Of a stretch of 64,000 nt of DNA, positions 8,639-17,781 are shown piece by piece. This DNA is from Clostridium thailandense (GTDB lineage Bacteria; Bacillota; Clostridia; Clostridiales; Clostridiaceae), in contig NZ_JAEEGC010000106.1 in the NCBI RefSeq assembly GCF_019207025.1, positions 1-64,000 of the forward strand. Reading direction: 5' to 3'. The first letter of the stretch is position 1; each line of letters starts with the position of its first letter. The notes beneath the pieces were generated by a model. That model saw only the letters and a program-made list of their open reading frames with translations, had not been told where the DNA came from and searched no databases. Made by a program: the position numbers and the translations under genes.

Positions 8639-9739
8639 TTAAACGTTAAATCTAAAGTGAACTATGTCTCCATTTTGCATAACGTATTCTTTTCCTTCAA
8701 GTCTGTAATAGCCTTTTTCTTTCGCAGCAGCTTCGGAGCCTACTTCTACTAATTTATCGTAGGAGATAATTTCTGCTCTTATAAAACCTTTTTCGATGTC
8801 AGTATGAATTTTTCCAGCAGCTTGAGGAGCTTTTGTTCCTTGCTTTATTGTCCAAGCCCTAACTTCTTGAACTCCAGCAGTTAAGAAACTCATAAGACCT
8901 AGAAGTTTATAACTTGCATGTATTAACTTATCAAGACCAGCTTCATCTAATCCGTATTCGCCAAGCATTTCTGCCTTTTCATCACCCTCAAGTACAGAAA
9001 GCTCTTCTTCAATTTTTGCTGAAATTATTATTACTTCTGAACCTTCATTTGCAGCATATTCTTTAACTTTCTTTACATATTCATTTTCTAGATTTCCAGA
9101 AACTAAGTCATCTTCAGATATGTTTGCTACATATAGTACTGGTTTAGTTGTGAGAAGAAAATATCCTTTAGCAAGCTCAGACTCATCATCAGTCAATTCT
9201 AAAGTTCGTACAGGTTTACCAGCTTCAAGGTAGCCTTTAATTTTTAACATTAATTCATACTCAGCTTTTGCTTCTTTGTTAGCTCCACTTTTTGCAAGCT
9301 TGACAATTTTCTCAATTCTTCTATCCATCATTTCTAAATCTGAAAAAATAAGTTCAAGGTTTATCGTTTCAATATCGCGGATAGGATCTACAGAACCATC
9401 TACATGAACTACGTTAGGATCGTTAAAGCATCTTACCACATGAACTATGGATTCAACTTCTCTTATATGGGATAAAAACTTATTTCCAAGACCTTCTCCT
9501 TTGCTTGCTCCCCTAACTAGTCCAGCTATGTCATAAAATTCAATAGCAGTGTATATCTTCTTTTTTGAATTATACATTTTTTCAAGTACATCTAGTCTTT
9601 TATCAGGTACGCTAACTACCCCAACGTTTGGTTCAATTGTACAGAATGGATAGTTCGCAGATTCAGCTCCTGCTTGAGTTATGGCATTAAATAAGGTACT
9701 TTTACCTACGTTTGGCAATCCAACAATTCCAAGTTTCAT
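8639..9739 (-). CDS. ychF: Ribosome-binding ATPase YchF (OLA1 family)
   Basis: Universally conserved Obg-related P-loop protein that prefers ATP and binds ribosomes, with roles in stress and translation control. The G1 motif GLPNVGKST spans residues 7-15, followed by SANYPFCTIEPNVG. The G3-region DIAGLVRGASKGEGLG is near residue 68. A coiled-coil arm lies around 130-200, and a C-terminal TGS domain ends in the typical NGDIVHFRFNV. Length 366 is standard. The start is ATG at 9739, eight bases after GAAAGGAA. It is transcribed alone, away from mraZ. Confidence 0.97.
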   Translation of the reverse strand: MKLGIVGLPNVGKSTLFNAITQAGAESANYPFCTIEPNVGVVSVPDKRLDVLEKMYNSKKKIYTAIEFYDIAGLVRGASKGEGLGNKFLSHIREVESIVHVVRCFNDPNVVHVDGSVDPIRDIETINLELIFSDLEMMDRRIEKIVKLAKSGANKEAKAEYELMLKIKGYLEAGKPVRTLELTDDESELAKGYFLLTTKPVLYVANISEDDLVSGNLENEYVKKVKEYAANEGSEVIIISAKIEEELSVLEGDEKAEMLGEYGLDEAGLDKLIHASYKLLGLMSFLTAGVQEVRAWTIKQGTKAPQAAGKIHTDIEKGFIRAEIISYDKLVEVGSEAAAKEKGYYRLEGKEYVMQNGDIVHFRFNV

Positions 9740-9905
9740 TTGTGTACATTCCTTTCTAATTTATATTTAAGTAAATTTAAATTTCTCAGTTTTAAACTAA
9801 AATTCTATAAATTTTCATAGTTTTTAACTAACTTTACAAATTACCTATTAAATTATACTCTACAAAACTAGTCATTTCAAGAAAATTAGAAAGGAGTTGT
9901 TGAAC

Positions 9906-10054
9906 TATAGGGTTTCTAGATCTAAAGTATAACTTATACTGCTATTTGAATTGGTAACTTTTGCAGAATAAACATTCTAAAGAATGTTTAACTTGTGTTA
10001 ACTGTTACTAATAAATATTTTTTATAAGTTAAATGTCGGTCTTGGATGTCTATA
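9906..10054. repeat. Decayed short copy of the palindromic element family
   Basis: The left boundary CTATAGGG...AGTATAACTTATACTGC (about 9906-9944) resembles the element's left end, and the right boundary ATAAGTTAAATGTCGG...GTCTATAAT (about 10024-10054) resembles its right end. The interior is unrelated except for a small hairpin, AAACATTCT-AA-AGAATGTTT. The right boundary is clear; the left boundary and the whole-element reading are tentative. Confidence 0.4.
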
Positions 10055-10055
10055 A

Positions 10056-10202
10056 TTACTTTCTTCCAATATACATTCCTATGCATATTCCCTTCATAAA
10101 ACTCCAGGTTATGATTCCTGCTAAACAAATTTTTTCAGCTTTATTTAGACACTGCATATGATGATGTCTGAACATATGTTTGATGATTTTATTACCTATC
10201 AT
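10056..10202 (-). CDS. Candidate small protein, 48 residues, His-rich N-terminus and hydrophobic C-terminal half
   Basis: This minus-strand frame starts at ATG 10202, ten bases after AAAGGA, and ends at TAA 10056-10058. The N-terminal half contains RHHHMQC; from about residue 25 a hydrophobic stretch (KICLAGIITW...GICIGMYIG) could insert in a membrane, and it ends in RK. I recognise no family. Ribosome site, positive-out/negative-in balance and a clean hydrophobic block argue for a real small membrane peptide. Its short length in AT-rich DNA and the abutting repeat remnant argue for caution. Confidence 0.4.
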   Translation of the reverse strand: MIGNKIIKHMFRHHHMQCLNKAEKICLAGIITWSFMKGICIGMYIGRK

Positions 10203-10512
10203 ATTAAATCAATCCTTTCATTAAAAATATACGTAGTCAATTTTGTGCAAAATTTTAAAGTTATCTGTATGTTATTATCTGAAGATAAAAAAGTTTTTAT
10301 TAAGGAGTCTTAAGGATATTATGTAAAAATATGTATAAAAAAATGTACAATAGTAACCCAAAAAACATAATATTAAAAATTTAACAGTTTGCTGTAAAGT
10401 ATTGAAAGCTAGGAACGATAAAGGTAGAAAAAATAATTTTAATAGACTTAAAAAAAATATTAAAAAAGTTTTTTCAAAGAGGAATTTTTATGTTAATATA
10501 GAATAAGTAAAC
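10203..10512. other. AT-rich upstream region of the division cluster
   Basis: About 310 bases without a supported gene. It must hold the promoter of mraZ, and a possible -10 (TATAGA, 10497-10502) sits shortly before the MraZ boxes, with only a poor -35 (TTTCAA) 19 bases upstream of it. Confidence 0.4.
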
Positions 10513-10539
10513 AAGGTGGTTAAAAGTGGAGTAAAGTGG
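10513..10539 (+). promoter_or_regulatory. Three MraZ-box repeats (AARGTGG with 3-base spacers)
   Basis: AAGGTGG (10513-10519), AAAGTGG (10523-10529) and AAAGTGG (10533-10539) repeat with an exact 10-base period, one helix turn. This matches the AAAGTG[T/G]-N3 direct repeats bound by MraZ in Mollicutes and the GTGG-core boxes known elsewhere. The array lies 27 bases before the mraZ start, just downstream of the likely promoter, so MraZ probably controls its own operon here. Confidence 0.8.
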
Positions 10540-10566
10540 AGTGAAATAACAAATAGGGGTTCAATT

Positions 10567-10995
10567 ATGTTTATTGGAGAATATGAACATGCATTAGATA
10601 ATAAAAATAGAATAATTGTACCTGCAAAGTTTAGAGAGGAACTTGGAAACAAGTATATACTTACAAAGGGATTAGATGGATGTTTATATGCGTATACATT
10701 AAATGAATGGGGAGTGTTAGAGAAAAAATTAAAAACGCTTCCATTAACAAATAAGAATGCACGTGCTTTTGTTAGATTTTTCTTTTCGGGTGCTAATGAG
10801 ATAGATATGGATAAACAAGGTAGAAGTTTAATTCCACAAAATCTTTTAGAATATGCAGAGATAAAAAAGGAAATAGTAAGTATTGGTGTATCCAATAGAG
10901 TAGAACTTTGGAGTAAGGAAAAATGGGAAGAATACAATAGTTCAAATATAGATTTTGACGAAATTGCAGAACAAATGAGCGAACTTGGAATTTAG
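10567..10995 (+). CDS. mraZ: Transcriptional regulator MraZ
   Basis: First gene of the division and cell-wall cluster. This 142-residue protein has two AbrB-like SpoVT/MraZ repeats; the start [15 protein letters not shown] and the DKQGRSLIP repeat are diagnostic. MraZ binds direct repeats ahead of its own gene, and such repeats are present at 10513-10539. The reading frame extends upstream to 10516, but that would place the operator inside the gene. ATG at 10567 follows AGGGGT at a good distance and gives the family's usual length. The next gene, rsmH, starts 31 bases later. Confidence 0.96.
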   Translation: MFIGEYEHALDNKNRIIVPAKFREELGNKYILTKGLDGCLYAYTLNEWGVLEKKLKTLPLTNKNARAFVRFFFSGANEIDMDKQGRSLIPQNLLEYAEIKKEIVSIGVSNRVELWSKEKWEEYNSSNIDFDEIAEQMSELGI

Positions 10996-11025
10996 TTATA
11001 TTTTGAGTAATGGAGGAAATAATTT

Positions 11026-11955
11026 ATGGAATTTAAGCATGTATCAGTGTTATTAGAAGAAACAATAAATGCATTAAATATAAAAGAAGATGGTATATAT
11101 GTGGATTGCACCTTAGGTGGTGGTGGGCATTCTTTTGAAATTGCTAGCAGACTATCTGAAAAAGGAAGACTTATAGGAATAGATCAAGATACTTGTGCTC
11201 TGGAAGCTGCAAAGGAAAGGTTGAAAGAATTTAATAATATTACTTATGTTCACAATAATTTTTATAATATAGATGAAATTTTAAGAGATTTAGATATACC
11301 TAAGATAGATGGGATAATGATGGATCTAGGAGTTTCATCTTATCAGCTAGATGAAGCAGAGAGAGGCTTTAGTTATATGAAAGACGCGCCTTTAGACATG
11401 AGAATGAATAGGGAGGACAGCCTTTCTGCTTATGATGTGGTTAATAGCTACAGTGAGACAGAGCTTTATAGAGTAATAAAAGAATATGGTGAGGATAACT
11501 TTGCAAAAAGAATAGCAAAATTTATTATACAGAGAAGAGAGAAAGAAATTATAAAAACTACAGGAGAACTTGTAGAAATAATAAGAAGTGCTATTCCAGC
11601 AAAATTTCAAAAGGAAGGTCATCCAGCTAAAAGAACCTTTCAGGCTATAAGAATTGAAGTAAATAGAGAACTTCAAATATTAAACAAAGCAGTTGAAGAT
11701 AGTGTGAATCATTTAAATAAGGGTGGAAAAATAGCTATTATAACCTTTCATTCATTAGAAGACAGAATAATAAAAAACAAATTCAAGAATTTAGAAAACC
11801 CATGCACATGTCCGCCAGACTTTCCAATTTGTGTATGTGGTAAAAATCCTTACATAAAAGTTATAACCAAAAAACCTATTGAGCCTTCTGAAGAAGAAAT
11901 GAATGTAAATTCAAGAAGCAAAAGTGCCAAGCTTAGAGTAGCTGAGAGAATCTAG
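11026..11955 (+). CDS. rsmH: 16S rRNA (cytosine-1402-N4)-methyltransferase RsmH
   Basis: SAM-dependent enzyme that N4-methylates C1402 in the decoding centre of 16S rRNA. The SAM-binding motif [10 protein letters not shown] lies at residues ~27-36, IDQDTCAL follows, [11 protein letters not shown] is near 105 and ITFHSLEDR near 235. The C-terminus carries the typical cysteine cluster [13 protein letters not shown]. Length 309 is normal, and the start has GGAGG. It sits second in the division cluster, the standard position (older name mraW). Confidence 0.97.
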   Translation: MEFKHVSVLLEETINALNIKEDGIYVDCTLGGGGHSFEIASRLSEKGRLIGIDQDTCALEAAKERLKEFNNITYVHNNFYNIDEILRDLDIPKIDGIMMDLGVSSYQLDEAERGFSYMKDAPLDMRMNREDSLSAYDVVNSYSETELYRVIKEYGEDNFAKRIAKFIIQRREKEIIKTTGELVEIIRSAIPAKFQKEGHPAKRTFQAIRIEVNRELQILNKAVEDSVNHLNKGGKIAIITFHSLEDRIIKNKFKNLENPCTCPPDFPICVCGKNPYIKVITKKPIEPSEEEMNVNSRSKSAKLRVAERI

Positions 11956-11982
11956 TTCTAAATTTTAGATGAGGTGAATAAA

Positions 11983-12480
11983 GTGATAGTGACAAATAAA
12001 GATAGTTATATACATGGAAACACCGTTCTGCAGCCTGAATATGTACCTTATGAAGAAGAAAGAAGATATGAGGAAGAAGCTAAAAAAGAAAGATTAAAGA
12101 AACTTAGAAAAGCTAAACAAAGACTTAAGAAAAAAGTAAAAGTAATAAGGAATATTTCTTTAAGCTTCATAATTGGAATAATTTTTGTAGGAAGATACTG
12201 CATAATATACAATATGCAGATGGAATTAAATTTAGTTAAGACAAATATAAGTGAACTTAATAAAGAGAATGACAATTTAAAAGTGGAGCTTGTTAAATAC
12301 AATAATTTACAGTACATTGAAGAGACAGCAATAAATAAGCTTCAAATGGTACCAGCTGATAAGGGAGCAGCAATTTATGCTAATCTAGATAAGGAAAATG
12401 TTAAAATAACAGAAAAGAAAGTGCAAGATAAAATAGAAAAAGAAAATCTTTGGAGTAAACTTAAAAAAATAATATTTTAG
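11983..12480 (+). CDS. ftsL: FtsL-type cell division protein
   Basis: A 165-residue bitopic membrane protein in the ftsL position between rsmH and the PBP gene. The N-terminal 50 residues are charged and cytoplasmic (Arg/Lys/Glu-rich). One transmembrane helix follows at ~55-75 (SLSFIIGIIFVGRYCIIY), then a leucine-zipper-like coiled coil at ~78-120. FtsL links with FtsB/DivIC and DivIB in the divisome. The start taken is GTG 11983 after GAGGTGAAT; an upstream in-frame GTG at 11974 is part of that ribosome site. Sequence conservation in this family is low, so the name rests mainly on architecture and position. Confidence 0.85.
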   Translation: MIVTNKDSYIHGNTVLQPEYVPYEEERRYEEEAKKERLKKLRKAKQRLKKKVKVIRNISLSFIIGIIFVGRYCIIYNMQMELNLVKTNISELNKENDNLKVELVKYNNLQYIEETAINKLQMVPADKGAAIYANLDKENVKITEKKVQDKIEKENLWSKLKKIIF

Positions 12481-12579
12481 GTAAAGATTTATCACGTTAG
12501 ATACTAAAGAATAGAGGAATGCAGAAGAACTATTTTTCATTTGAATTTTTTCTTAGTAATGTTAACGGGGGTAGACAGG

Positions 12580-14766
12580 TTGTCAAAAAAAGAATACAGA
12601 GACAAAGTTATAATACGAAAGAGAATGATAGTTATTTTTAGTTTTCTTTTCTTAGCTTTCTGTGTATTATTTAGCAGAATGTTATACATAATGGTATATC
12701 AATCTCAGAAACTAAAAACTTTGGCTGTAGACCAGTGGACAAGCGAAGTAAAAATTGATGCTAAAAGAGGAAGAATATTAGACCGTAATGGGCACGAACT
12801 GGCGGTTAGTGCCAATGTTTATAGGGTCGATTTAGACATGAACGCCCTAAGAGATACTATGAATGAAAAAAAACTATCACAGGAAGATGTAGCGGAAAAA
12901 CTTGCTGGAGCTTTATCTATGGATAAAGCAGAAGTTTCAAAAACATTAAGTAAGACTCTTCCAGGAGGCTTACCGCTTGCTTCTGCTAACTTAAAAAGAA
13001 GAATAGAAAAATCAGAGGCTGATAAGGCTAGAGACTTAAACTTAAATGGAGTATTAATATCTGGGGATACTAAAAGATATTATCCTAATAATAATTTTTT
13101 AGCTCAGGTACTTGGACATACTAATTCAGATGGAAACGGACTGACTGGTGTTGAACTTACTTATAATAAAGAGTTATCAGGAACACCAGGTGTTAGAATT
13201 GCTGAAACAGATAAAAAGAGTAAAAGCCTTCCGGACACTATTTCTGAATATACTAAACCTATAGATGGTAAGGACGTAGTTTTAACAATAGATGAAAATG
13301 TGCAGCATTTTGCGGAAAAAGCTGCAAATCAAGCCTTGAATGATAACAAGGCAAAAGCAGTTACTGTAGTTGTTATGGATCCTAAAACAGGAGAAGTTCT
13401 TGCTATGGTTAACAAACCAGACTATAATCCTAATGACCCTTGGGTTAAAGGAATGTCTTATGAGGAATTGCAAAAAAGTTGGAGAAACAGAGCTGTTAGT
13501 GATAGCTTTGAGCCAGGGTCAATTTTTAAAGTAATAACAGCTACTGCAGCTTTAGAAGAAAATGCTGTTAGTGAAAATGACAAATTTACTTGTGGTGGAA
13601 GCTTTACTGTAGGAAAAAAAATAATACACTGCTGGAAAACTTCAGGGCATGGGGAACAAACCTTTGTGGATATACTTAAAAACTCCTGTAACGTTGGATT
13701 CGCCGCAGTTGGTAAAAAAGTAGGCAAGGAAAATTTATATAAATATATTAAAAAATTTGGGTTTGGAGAAAAAACAGGCATAGATTTACCTGGAGAAGCA
13801 AAAGGAATTGTAAAGAAGCCTGAAAATATTAGTGAAATTGATTTAGCAACTATATCTTTTGGTCAGACAAATACTGTGTCACCTATTCAATTTCTTACTG
13901 CATTTAATTCTATAGCTAATGGAGGAACCTTAATCAAGCCTCATGTCATGAAAGAGATATCTCACTACAACTCAGATAAGGATAGTAGAATTATTGATAA
14001 AAATTTTGATGTAGCAGGAAACAGCAAGCAAATACTAGATGCAAATAAAGTGGCACAGCTTAGAGGATATCTAGAAAAGGTTGTTTCAGAAGGTGGCGGA
14101 AAAAAGGCATTTATTGCAGGATACCATATAGGAGGAAAAACAGGAACAGCTCAAAAAGCGGGACCAGGTGGATATCAACCAGGAAAGTATATATCTTCAT
14201 TTACAGGTATGGCTCCTGCCAGCGATCCAAAGGTGACAGTTTTAGTATCTATAGACGAACCAGATCCATCTAACTATTATGCTGGCCAAATAACAGCTCC
14301 AGTAGCTCAACAAATATTTAATGATATCTTTAATTATTTAGCTATAAAAAGTGATGCGGATAGTCAAGACATAGCTAAAAGTATGTTAAAGGATGTAGTT
14401 GTTCCAGATGTTAGAGGAATGAAAAAATCCGATGGAGAAAAAATTCTCAAGGATCAGCACCTCGAATTTGAAGCTGATTCAAATGGAGAATATATTACAG
14501 ATATGAATCCTAAACCAGGATATACGGTTAAAGAGGGAAGTAAAATTATCCTTTACACAGGAAGCGCAGCGAACTATAATAAAGTAGTGACTGTTCCAGA
14601 TGTTCAAGGCTTAAGTAAAGATAGTGCAACAGCTGTATTTAACAGTATAGGGCTTAAAGCTCAATTTGAAGGGGATGGAGTAATAGCTGATCAAAGCGTA
14701 GAACCAGGTAAAGAGGTTGAAAAGGGAACGGCAATAAATCTTGATATGGAACTATTAGGAGATTAA
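12580..14766 (+). CDS. spoVD: Class B penicillin-binding protein, SpoVD/FtsI type, with two PASTA domains
   Basis: Membrane-anchored transpeptidase that cross-links septal or cortex peptidoglycan. One N-terminal helix (~12-35) is followed by the PBP dimerisation domain beginning at KIDAKRGRILDRNG. In the transpeptidase domain, active-site SxxK is SIFK (in FEPGSIFK), SxN is SCN (in KNSCNVG) and KTG is in GGKTGTAQK. Two PASTA domains close the protein (VPDVRGM ~605 and VPDVQGL ~675). B. subtilis SpoVD has one PASTA domain, so two is a little unusual. Start: TTG 12580 after AACGGGGGT; ATG 12559 is in frame but has no ribosome site. No second class B PBP gene is present in this cluster, so it may serve division as well as sporulation. 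Confidence 0.9.
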   Translation: MSKKEYRDKVIIRKRMIVIFSFLFLAFCVLFSRMLYIMVYQSQKLKTLAVDQWTSEVKIDAKRGRILDRNGHELAVSANVYRVDLDMNALRDTMNEKKLSQEDVAEKLAGALSMDKAEVSKTLSKTLPGGLPLASANLKRRIEKSEADKARDLNLNGVLISGDTKRYYPNNNFLAQVLGHTNSDGNGLTGVELTYNKELSGTPGVRIAETDKKSKSLPDTISEYTKPIDGKDVVLTIDENVQHFAEKAANQALNDNKAKAVTVVVMDPKTGEVLAMVNKPDYNPNDPWVKGMSYEELQKSWRNRAVSDSFEPGSIFKVITATAALEENAVSENDKFTCGGSFTVGKKIIHCWKTSGHGEQTFVDILKNSCNVGFAAVGKKVGKENLYKYIKKFGFGEKTGIDLPGEAKGIVKKPENISEIDLATISFGQTNTVSPIQFLTAFNSIANGGTLIKPHVMKEISHYNSDKDSRIIDKNFDVAGNSKQILDANKVAQLRGYLEKVVSEGGGKKAFIAGYHIGGKTGTAQKAGPGGYQPGKYISSFTGMAPASDPKVTVLVSIDEPDPSNYYAGQITAPVAQQIFNDIFNYLAIKSDADSQDIAKSMLKDVVVPDVRGMKKSDGEKILKDQHLEFEADSNGEYITDMNPKPGYTVKEGSKIILYTGSAANYNKVVTVPDVQGLSKDSATAVFNSIGLKAQFEGDGVIADQSVEPGKEVEKGTAINLDMELLGD

Positions 14767-14772
14767 AATATA

Positions 14773-14802
14773 GGCATGCAATACATAACTGTGTTGCATG
14801 CC
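14773..14802 (+). other. Intercistronic hairpin between spoVD and murE
   Basis: GGCATGCAATAC (14773-14784) pairs with GTGTTGCATGCC (14791-14802) around a 6-base loop, with one G-U pair. No T run follows, so it looks like an mRNA processing or stability element rather than a strong terminator. Confidence 0.55.
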
Positions 14803-14843
14803 AATATCATGTATAAAAGTTTAAATTTAAAGGGGTGTATATT

Positions 14844-16295
14844 GTGAATTTAAAACAAATTCTAAAAGGAATAAATTATAAGGTTTTAAAGGGCAATGAC
14901 GATCTAGAAATAAGAGAAATACAGTATGATTCTAGAGCTGTTAAAGATGGAGATTTGTTTATATGTATTGAAGGATATGCCACAGATGGACATAAATACA
15001 TAAATAGTGCTTATAATAGTGGTGCAAAGGCAATAATATGTAGTAAAACTGTGGAAAATCTTCCAGATTGTACTGTTTTAATGGTTGAAGACAGTAGAAA
15101 AGTTTTAGCTTTAGCTGGCGCCAATTATTATGCTCAACCTGCAAGTAAATTAAAAGTTATAGGCATAACAGGAACTAATGGAAAAACTACATCTACTTTT
15201 ATGATGAAATCAATATTAGAGACAGCGGGTTATAAAGTTGGCCTTGTAGGGACTATAGCAAATTACATAGGAGATAAAAAAGTACCAGCTCACAGAACTA
15301 CTCCAGAATCACTAGAACTTCAGAATCTTTTTAAAGATATGGTAGATGAAGGTGTAGAATATTGCGTTATGGAAGTATCATCACATTCACTATATCTTAA
15401 TAGAGTTTATGGAATTAAATTTTCTGAGGCTATATTTACCAACTTAACACAAGATCATCTTGATTTTCATAAAACCTTTGAGAATTATTATGCTGCTAAG
15501 CTTATTTTATTTAAAAACACCAAAAATTCAATTGTAAATATAGATGATGAATTTGGGGAAAGAGTATACAAAGATTCAGAAGGAAATAAAATTACTTATT
15601 CTATAGATAAGCCTGCAGATATAAGAGCTAATAATATACATATGCATTCAAGAGGTGTAGATTTTGATGTAACATACAAAAACCAAGTAGCGCATATAAA
15701 TTTAAATATACCAGGAAAATACAATGTTATGAATGCTCTTGGAAGTATGGCAGCTTGCCTAGGAGAAGGTATATCAATGGAAATAGTAAAAGAAGGCTTG
15801 GAGAATATGCTTTGTGTTCCAGGAAGATGTGAGATAGTTACTAAAAATTATAATTTAGGTTATGAAGTTATAGTTGATTATGCGCATACTCCAGATGGAT
15901 TAGAAAACATATTAAGAACTGCAAGAGAATTTACAAAAGGAAAGCTTATAAGTGTATTTGGTTGTGGAGGAGACAGAGACAATACAAAGAGGCCAATTAT
16001 GGGTAAAATAGGCTCAGAATTAAGTGATTTAGCTGTTATTACTTCTGACAACCCAAGAAGTGAAGACCCAATGAGCATAATAAAAGAGATAGAAACTGGA
16101 ATTTTAAAAGATAACTACATTGTTATAGAAAATAGGAGAGAGGCTATAAAGAAAGCAATGGAACTAGCTCAAAAGGATGATGTAGTTGTAGTTGCTGGAA
16201 AAGGTCATGAAGACTATCAAATATTAAAGGATAAGACTATACATTTTGATGAAAGAGAAGTTATTGCAGAAATTGTAAAGGAACTTGAGAAATAG
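14844..16295 (+). CDS. murE: UDP-MurNAc-L-Ala-D-Glu:meso-diaminopimelate ligase MurE
   Basis: Cytoplasmic Mur ligase adding the third residue of the peptidoglycan stem peptide. The ATP loop GTNGKTTST is at ~110. The substrate motif near residue 401 reads SDNPRSEDP, and DNPR is the signature for meso-DAP rather than lysine. That agrees with dapF at 37454. Length 483 is usual. Start: GTG 14844, eight bases after AAAGGGG; the GTG at 14835 overlaps that site. The 3' end lies 31 bases before the murF start. Confidence 0.97.
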   Translation: MNLKQILKGINYKVLKGNDDLEIREIQYDSRAVKDGDLFICIEGYATDGHKYINSAYNSGAKAIICSKTVENLPDCTVLMVEDSRKVLALAGANYYAQPASKLKVIGITGTNGKTTSTFMMKSILETAGYKVGLVGTIANYIGDKKVPAHRTTPESLELQNLFKDMVDEGVEYCVMEVSSHSLYLNRVYGIKFSEAIFTNLTQDHLDFHKTFENYYAAKLILFKNTKNSIVNIDDEFGERVYKDSEGNKITYSIDKPADIRANNIHMHSRGVDFDVTYKNQVAHINLNIPGKYNVMNALGSMAACLGEGISMEIVKEGLENMLCVPGRCEIVTKNYNLGYEVIVDYAHTPDGLENILRTAREFTKGKLISVFGCGGDRDNTKRPIMGKIGSELSDLAVITSDNPRSEDPMSIIKEIETGILKDNYIVIENRREAIKKAMELAQKDDVVVVAGKGHEDYQILKDKTIHFDEREVIAEIVKELEK

Positions 16296-16326
16296 TTCTC
16301 TACTAAAAGAAAGGAGTTGCTTAAAC

Positions 16327-17736
16327 TTGGAGCATATGAGTTTTGATGAAATAGTCAGCGCAGTTCACGGCGAAGTACTCTTAAAAGGTAAATACTCAGG
16401 ATTTAATACCGTAAGTACAGATACTAGAAAAATAGAGAAAGAAGATATATTTGTTGCGTTAAAGGGTGAAAATTTTAATGGCAATGAATATATTAAAACT
16501 GCCAGTGAGAAAGGTTCAGCCATTTGTATAGTAGATGAAATACTTTATAAAAATGAAGAAATTAAAAAGAATACTACGATAGTGAAGGTGAGAGATACAA
16601 AACAAGCGTTACTTGACCTGGCAGAAGCTTATAGAACAAAATTAAATCTTAAGTTTGTTGCTATAACTGGCTCTGCTGGGAAAACTTCAACTAAGGATTT
16701 GGTTGCAGCAGCTTTAAGTGGAAAGTATAAAGTTTTTAAAACAGCAGGAAACTTCAATAACCAGATAGGGTTGCCGCTTATGGTTTTTAAATTGGATAAC
16801 AGTTATGATATTGCAGTTCTGGAGATGGGCATGAATAATTTTAATGAGATTCATACCATGGCTAAGGCAGCAAGACCAGATATTGCCCTAATAACTAATG
16901 TAGGGACTGCTCATATTGGAAATTTAGGAAGTAGAGAGAATATATTAAAGGCAAAGATGGAGATTACAAATTTTTTTAATGAAAAGAGTATTTTAATAAT
17001 AAATGGCGATAACGATATGCTGGCGACAGTTAAAGATAAACAATATTCAATTATTAAAAGCGGAATAGAATGTGAAGCTGATTTTAAAGCGATAAATACA
17101 AAACTTGGAGAGAATTGTGTTGATTTTGAAGTATTAGAAAAGAATAATTCCACAAAAGAAAGATTCCATTTAGATATGCCAGGTAAGCATACAATTTTAA
17201 ATGCAATGCTTGCTGTAGCCTGTGGAAGAATTATGAATATGAATTATGAAGAAATCAGGCAAGGTTTAAAAAAATTACAATCCACTTCCATGAGAATGGA
17301 CATAATTGAAGGTAATAAGTTTACTATAATTAATGATTGCTATAATGCAAATCCGGATTCTATGAGGGCTGCTATTGACGTGCTAAAGAATTATGGGGGA
17401 AAAAGAAAGATTGCAGTACTCGGTACAATGGGAGAATTAGGAGAGGTAGCCTTTGCATCACATAAGCAAATAGGTGAATATGCGGCTCAAAACAACATAG
17501 ACTTGCTTGTAACAATAGGAGATTATAATAAAGCCTATGAAGAAGGTTTTAAAGCAGTGGATAATGAACATTTTACAGTTGACCGTTATAAGTACAAGGC
17601 TTTTGAAAATTATGATGGTGCAGTAGATTTTCTAGCAAAGGAATATTTACAAAAAGAAGATACAATTTTAGTAAAAGCCTCAAGAGCAGCAAAGTTTGAA
17701 AATATAGTAGAAAAACTAAAGAAAAGCAACAGCTAA
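16327..17736 (+). CDS. murF: UDP-MurNAc-tripeptide:D-Ala-D-Ala ligase MurF
   Basis: Last cytoplasmic Mur ligase, adding D-Ala-D-Ala to form the UDP-MurNAc-pentapeptide. The N-terminal domain includes STDTRKIEKEDIFVALKGENF. The ATP loop is ITGSAGKTSTKD, followed by GNFNNQIGLP. The C-terminal domain contains NDCYNANPDSM and VLGTMGELG, typical of MurF. Start: TTG 16327, ten bases after AAGGAG; ATG 16336 is a possible alternative. 469 residues fits the family. Confidence 0.96.
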   Translation: MEHMSFDEIVSAVHGEVLLKGKYSGFNTVSTDTRKIEKEDIFVALKGENFNGNEYIKTASEKGSAICIVDEILYKNEEIKKNTTIVKVRDTKQALLDLAEAYRTKLNLKFVAITGSAGKTSTKDLVAAALSGKYKVFKTAGNFNNQIGLPLMVFKLDNSYDIAVLEMGMNNFNEIHTMAKAARPDIALITNVGTAHIGNLGSRENILKAKMEITNFFNEKSILIINGDNDMLATVKDKQYSIIKSGIECEADFKAINTKLGENCVDFEVLEKNNSTKERFHLDMPGKHTILNAMLAVACGRIMNMNYEEIRQGLKKLQSTSMRMDIIEGNKFTIINDCYNANPDSMRAAIDVLKNYGGKRKIAVLGTMGELGEVAFASHKQIGEYAAQNNIDLLVTIGDYNKAYEEGFKAVDNEHFTVDRYKYKAFENYDGAVDFLAKEYLQKEDTILVKASRAAKFENIVEKLKKSNS

Positions 17737-17781
17737 GAGGAGGTGAATACGCTCTAAGTCTTAGAGCGGTATTTTAATATG
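17736..17781 (+). promoter_or_regulatory. Shine-Dalgarno separated from the mraY start by a hairpin
   Basis: A near-consensus GAGGAGGTGA (17736-17745) lies 33 bases before the only plausible mraY start, ATG 17779; the frame is closed by a stop at 17755-17757. Between them CGCTCTAA (17750-17757) pairs with TTAGAGCG (17761-17768) around GTC. If the hairpin folds, the ribosome site is brought within about 14 bases of the start. It may adjust mraY translation. Confidence 0.55.

Noticed and set aside
10488-10937. 149-codon minus-strand frame over mraZ
   Set aside because: Antisense to a fully conserved gene; its composition (Ser/Leu/Phe-rich) is the usual mirror of an AT-rich coding strand.
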